NCBI GenBank assembly: GCA_947459055.1
Contig: CANHCG010000050.1
Span: 1 to 8,745 of the forward strand
From: Cytophagaceae bacterium
GTDB lineage: Bacteria > Bacteroidota > Bacteroidia > Cytophagales > Spirosomataceae
Reading direction: 5' to 3'
DNA length: 8,745 nt
Below are positions 6,335-8,745 of the stretch, piece after piece. Position 1 is the first letter of the stretch, and every line of letters begins with the position of its first letter. Both the position numbers and the translations under genes were made by a program. The notes under the pieces are model-generated. The model did no database searches and had not been told where the DNA came from. It saw nothing but the letters and a program-made list of their open reading frames with translations.

Positions 6335-8203
6335 ATGGATAATTTTATTGTTTCGGCCCGAAAATACAGACCTGTCACCTTCGATTCTGTCGTAGGCCAA
6401 AGTCACATTACTACCACCTTAAAAAATGCGATAAAGTCCAACCACTTGGCACAAGCGTTTCTTTTTTGTGGCCCTCGGGGCGTAGGAAAAACCACCTGCG
6501 CACGTATTTTGGCGAAAACAATTAATTGTGAAAATCTTCAAGCCGACGGCGAAGCCTGTGGAACCTGTGCATCCTGTCATTCCTTTCAAGAAAATACATC
6601 CTTAACTATTCACGAATTAGATGCGGCATCTAATAATTCCGTAGACGATATTCGTAACCTAATCGATCAAGTACGCTACCCTCCTCAATCCGGTCGCTAC
6701 AAAATTTACATCATCGATGAGGTGCATATGCTTTCGGCGGCAGCATTTAATGCCTTTTTGAAAACGCTGGAAGAACCTCCATCCTATGCCATTTTTATTT
6801 TGGCAACGACGGAAAAGCATAAGATATTACCGACCATTCTTTCGCGCTGTCAAATCTTCGACTTTAACCGCATTCAATGGAAGGATATGGCTACGCATTT
6901 GGCCTCCATTGCCCAAAAAGAAAACATTCAAGCGGAACCTGCTGCCTTGGAATTGATTTCCATAAAGGCTGATGGCGGTTTACGGGATGCGCTTTCCATG
7001 TTTGATTTAAATGTGACCTTTTCGACCGACAATACCCTTCGACACAAGGATGTTCTCGAAAATTTACACATTTTGGATAGCGATTATTATTTTTCGTTGA
7101 CCGATTTTATGGTCACCCAAAACCATACCGAAACGCTCTTGATTTTAGATGAAATCATGCGCAAAGGCTTCGACGGCCAACAATTCATTAGTGGCTTCAT
7201 GGAACATTTACGGAATTTGCTTTTTGCCAAAGACCCAAAAACCCTAGCCCTCATGGAATTTAGCGAGGAATCAAGAGCTAAATTTCAAGCACAAAGTGCA
7301 TTGACCTCGACGTCTTTTTTACTTTCCGCCATGAATATCTGCTCCCAATGTGAAATACACTACAAGAGCGCTAAAAATCCACGATTGCATTTGGAGCTAA
7401 GTTTATTGAAGATCAATTACTTGCCTTCCGTGTATCAGCCTGCAAACCCAACAGCCACGGAGGGGCTAGCCGGAAAAAAGTCTGAGTCCCCTCAGGGGAC
7501 AGTTCAAACGGAAAAAGTAGCTTCTTCATCACAGCCTACCACCGAACTTAATCCCGAACCAATCACGGAAATACAAGCAGCAGCACAGCCTGCAGCAGAC
7601 ACAACCACGCCTGAACCCATTTCGGTATCTAAGTCATTTTCAGCAACTGAACCCACCTCCTCAGCTCCAGCATTACCCACTCCTGAAAATAGTAGTGAAA
7701 CGAATAGCCCTACCCTTAGGCCTACACAAGTCACCTCGGGCCTAAGAAGTGCCAAAAAAGTTGTAGAAACGTCTTCGGAAGCGGATAAGCAAACTGCACA
7801 AAATCTAGCCACACTTGTCAGCAAAGAGGCTAAACCAATAGCCGTGGAGGCCCTTCAAATCGAATGGCACAGGTTGGCACAAAGTTATAAGAAGGCGAAT
7901 TTGATCAATAAATTTGTCATGATGGACCGGCCGATCAACTTGCTCGGAAATACCATACATATCCAAGTGGAGAATGAGGTCCAAGTCCAACAATTTAATG
8001 AAGGCATTCGCCTAGAGGTCCTTCAGGCTCTTCGTGTATCGATGGAAAACTTTAATTTAGATATCGAATTGGACGTCATGGCGCAGGATACCTCTGACAA
8101 AAAAATGTTGTACACGCAATCTGATAAATATGATTTTTTAGCCTCGAAATACCCTATTTTGGCTGAAATGAAACATAAATTCGGATTAGACCATGAGTTC
8201 TAG
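6335..8203 (+). CDS. dnaX: DNA polymerase III clamp-loader subunit tau (gamma by frameshift)
   Basis: A 622-residue AAA+ protein that loads the sliding clamp and ties polymerase cores together at the fork. The N-terminal ATPase has SARKYRPVTFDSVVGQ (7-22), Walker A GPRGVGKTT (46-54), a four-cysteine zinc module (C65, C75, C78, C81), Walker B IIDEVHML (126-133), sensor 1 LATTE (156-160), arginine-finger motif SRC (170-172) and sensor 2 GGLRDALS (214-221). The helical collar runs to about 365. A Pro/Thr/Ser/Glu-rich linker spans about 368-500, and a tau-specific C-terminal domain 505-622 ends with LYTQSDKYDFLASKYPIL. A -1 frameshift cassette lies at the collar-linker boundary and would give a short gamma form. 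The gene starts 21 bases after the coaE fusion, probably in the same operon, and its stop is one base from the convergent proA stop. Confidence 0.97.
   Translation: MDNFIVSARKYRPVTFDSVVGQSHITTTLKNAIKSNHLAQAFLFCGPRGVGKTTCARILAKTINCENLQADGEACGTCASCHSFQENTSLTIHELDAASNNSVDDIRNLIDQVRYPPQSGRYKIYIIDEVHMLSAAAFNAFLKTLEEPPSYAIFILATTEKHKILPTILSRCQIFDFNRIQWKDMATHLASIAQKENIQAEPAALELISIKADGGLRDALSMFDLNVTFSTDNTLRHKDVLENLHILDSDYYFSLTDFMVTQNHTETLLILDEIMRKGFDGQQFISGFMEHLRNLLFAKDPKTLALMEFSEESRAKFQAQSALTSTSFLLSAMNICSQCEIHYKSAKNPRLHLELSLLKINYLPSVYQPANPTATEGLAGKKSESPQGTVQTEKVASSSQPTTELNPEPITEIQAAAQPAADTTTPEPISVSKSFSATEPTSSAPALPTPENSSETNSPTLRPTQVTSGLRSAKKVVETSSEADKQTAQNLATLVSKEAKPIAVEALQIEWHRLAQSYKKANLINKFVMMDRPINLLGNTIHIQVENEVQVQQFNEGIRLEVLQALRVSMENFNLDIELDVMAQDTSDKKMLYTQSDKYDFLASKYPILAEMKHKFGLDHEF
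7459..7465 (+). promoter_or_regulatory. Internal Shine-Dalgarno-like stimulator upstream of the dnaX slippery site
   Basis: The run GGAGGGG contains GGAGG (7459-7463), a core anti-Shine-Dalgarno match, ending 10 bases before the slippery heptamer. This is the spacing of the AGGGAG stimulator in E. coli dnaX. The bases encode Glu-Gly in the variable linker, where protein constraint is weak. GAGGGG (7460-7465) could also pair with CCCCTC (7488-7493) downstream. Confidence 0.6.
7474..7480 (+). promoter_or_regulatory. A_AAA_AAG slippery heptamer in dnaX
   Basis: The zero frame reads GGA AAA AAG (Gly380-Lys381-Lys382), so the heptamer A AAA AAG is in the exact phase needed for tandem -1 slippage of two lysine tRNAs. 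It is the same heptamer used by E. coli dnaX. The run has only six A, which makes polymerase slippage, as used by Thermus dnaX on a longer run, less likely. Confidence 0.78.
7486..7500 (+). promoter_or_regulatory. Hairpin downstream of the dnaX slippery site
   Basis: GTCCCC (7486-7491) pairs perfectly with GGGGAC (7495-7500) around the loop TCA, six pairs of which five are G-C. The stem starts five bases after the heptamer, a suitable distance for a frameshift stimulator. A competing hairpin, CTGAG (7482-7486) with CTCAG (7491-7495) around TCCC, uses the same bases. It is not followed by a T run and lies inside dnaX, so it is not a terminator. Confidence 0.7.
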
Positions 8204-8204
8204 G

Positions 8205-8745
8205 CTACCTAATTTGCCCTTGCCCTTTTAATACCCACTTTTCAGTAACTAATTTTTCGAGCGCGAAAGGCCCACGGGCATGTAATTTTTGGGTAGAAAT
8301 GCCGATTTCAGCCCCTAAATCAAAGACCCCTCCGTCCGTAAATCGTGTAGACGCATTCCAGTATACCGCAGCTGCATCGACCGCTTGTAGAAAGAATTCC
8401 GCTTCTGTAGCATCCGAACTAACAATCGCTTCCGAATGGCGAGATGAATAGGTTTGAATATGACCCAAGGCTTCCGCTAAATCAGCCACCACCCTGACCG
8501 AACAGGCAAAATCTAAATATTCACGTCCGAAATCCGACTCCTGTGCTACATGTAACTTGGGGTAACCGACTTCTGTCAAGATAGAGTAGGATTCAGAATC
8601 AGCAAAAATGGCCACATTATGCGCTAAAAGAGGGCCTGCAAGCGCTTGCAAAAAGTCTTTCGCTTGGGAACGATGTAGCAAAATCGTATCTAAGGAATTA
8701 CAAACCGATGGCCGACTAACTTTCGCGTTTACCACGATATCGACC
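8205..8745 (-). CDS. proA: Glutamate-5-semialdehyde dehydrogenase ProA, C-terminal part (cut by window edge)
   Basis: The minus-strand frame is open to the right edge, so the N-terminal part lies outside; a GTG at 8735 is an internal valine, not the start. ProA reduces gamma-glutamyl phosphate with NADPH to glutamate-5-semialdehyde, the second step of proline synthesis, in the cytoplasm. The visible 179 residues begin VDIVVNAKVSRPSVCN, carrying the catalytic cysteine (codon near 8700), and continue to the family signature NASTRFTDGGVFDLGAEIGI followed by STQKLHARGP near the C-terminus. It aligns by eye along its whole length with the E. coli ProA C-terminal part. The stop is one base from the dnaX stop. 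proB is a likely neighbour beyond the right edge (inference). Confidence 0.95.
   Translation of the reverse strand, partial: VDIVVNAKVSRPSVCNSLDTILLHRSQAKDFLQALAGPLLAHNVAIFADSESYSILTEVGYPKLHVAQESDFGREYLDFACSVRVVADLAEALGHIQTYSSRHSEAIVSSDATEAEFFLQAVDAAAVYWNASTRFTDGGVFDLGAEIGISTQKLHARGPFALEKLVTEKWVLKGQGQIR

Larger units (their letters stand above)
6335..7485 (+). other. dnaX: Predicted gamma form of DnaX made by -1 frameshifting
   Basis: If ribosomes slip back one base on the heptamer at 7474-7480, the next codon is GTC (7480-7482) and then TGA (7483-7485). The product is 383 residues: the complete ATPase, zinc module and collar ending Gly-Lys-Lys-Val, without the linker and tau C-terminal domain. 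E. coli gamma arises in the same way, with one extra codon before a UGA. Such a form would still build a clamp loader but could not bind the polymerase core or helicase through the tau-specific region (family knowledge). Its production here is predicted, not shown. Confidence 0.75.

Noticed and set aside
7751..7760. A-run followed by G in the dnaX linker (GCC AAA AAA GTT) as another slip site.
   Set aside because: The AAAAAAG run is in the wrong phase for tandem -1 slippage, and no stimulators are seen.
7504..7824. Long open frame on the minus strand opposite the dnaX linker.
   Set aside because: It has no family resemblance and biased composition mirroring the Pro/Thr/Ser/Glu-rich linker, and it lies within a well-supported gene.
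8201..8211. TAGG-CTA-CCTA inverted repeat at the dnaX/proA junction as a bidirectional terminator.
   Set aside because: A stem of only four pairs without a flanking T run is too weak, and it is explained by the two overlapping stop contexts.
8637..8650. Perfect 14-base palindrome TGCAAGCGCTTGCA in proA as an operator.
   Set aside because: It lies deep inside coding sequence encoding ordinary ProA residues. A 14-base palindrome is expected about 0.5 times in 8.7 kb by chance.
8733..8735. GTG at 8735 (minus strand) as the start of a short proA.
   Set aside because: In-frame codons continue to the window edge and match the ProA sequence before the catalytic cysteine, so the gene is cut by the edge, not truncated.

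Overview
The window comes from a member of the Bacteroidota, most likely Cytophagales (inference). The evidence is the very long NusB (387 residues), the nusB / DUF1573 lipoprotein / yajC / coaE neighbourhood, a Bacteroidota-type secreted endonuclease/exonuclease/phosphatase protein, Bacteroidota-style -7 boxes (TAnnTTTG) and gene starts that mostly lack Shine-Dalgarno sequences. Genus cannot be fixed from the sequence alone. The DNA is almost entirely coding; the largest non-coding gap is under 100 bases.

Layout, left to right: (1) the 3' end of a TolC-type outer-membrane efflux gene on the + strand, cut by the left edge; (2) an ABC exporter half-transporter on the - strand, whose stop overlaps the tolC-like stop; (3) a short divergent promoter region; (4) a tightly packed + strand run of nusB, a ytxH-like gene, a DUF1573 lipoprotein gene, yajC, a coaE–EEP nuclease fusion and dnaX, with junctions of -1 to +21 bases, probably one transcription unit; (5) the 3' part of proA on the - strand, ending one base from the dnaX stop and cut by the right edge.

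The genes are mainly housekeeping: transcription antitermination (NusB), Sec export (YajC), the last step of CoA synthesis (CoaE), the DNA polymerase III clamp loader (DnaX) and proline synthesis (ProA).

Two things stand out. First, dnaX holds a complete candidate programmed -1 frameshift cassette: an SD-like GGAGG 10 bases upstream, an in-phase A_AAA_AAG heptamer, a 6-bp GC-rich hairpin 5 bases downstream, and a -1 frame that stops after one further codon. It would yield a 383-residue gamma form beside the 622-residue tau form, as in E. coli, although Bacteroidota are generally poor users of Shine-Dalgarno pairing. Second, coaE runs without a stop into a secreted-type EEP phosphodiesterase whose signal peptide is kept in the middle of the protein, with an SD-preceded internal ATG that could release the second half as a separate exported protein.
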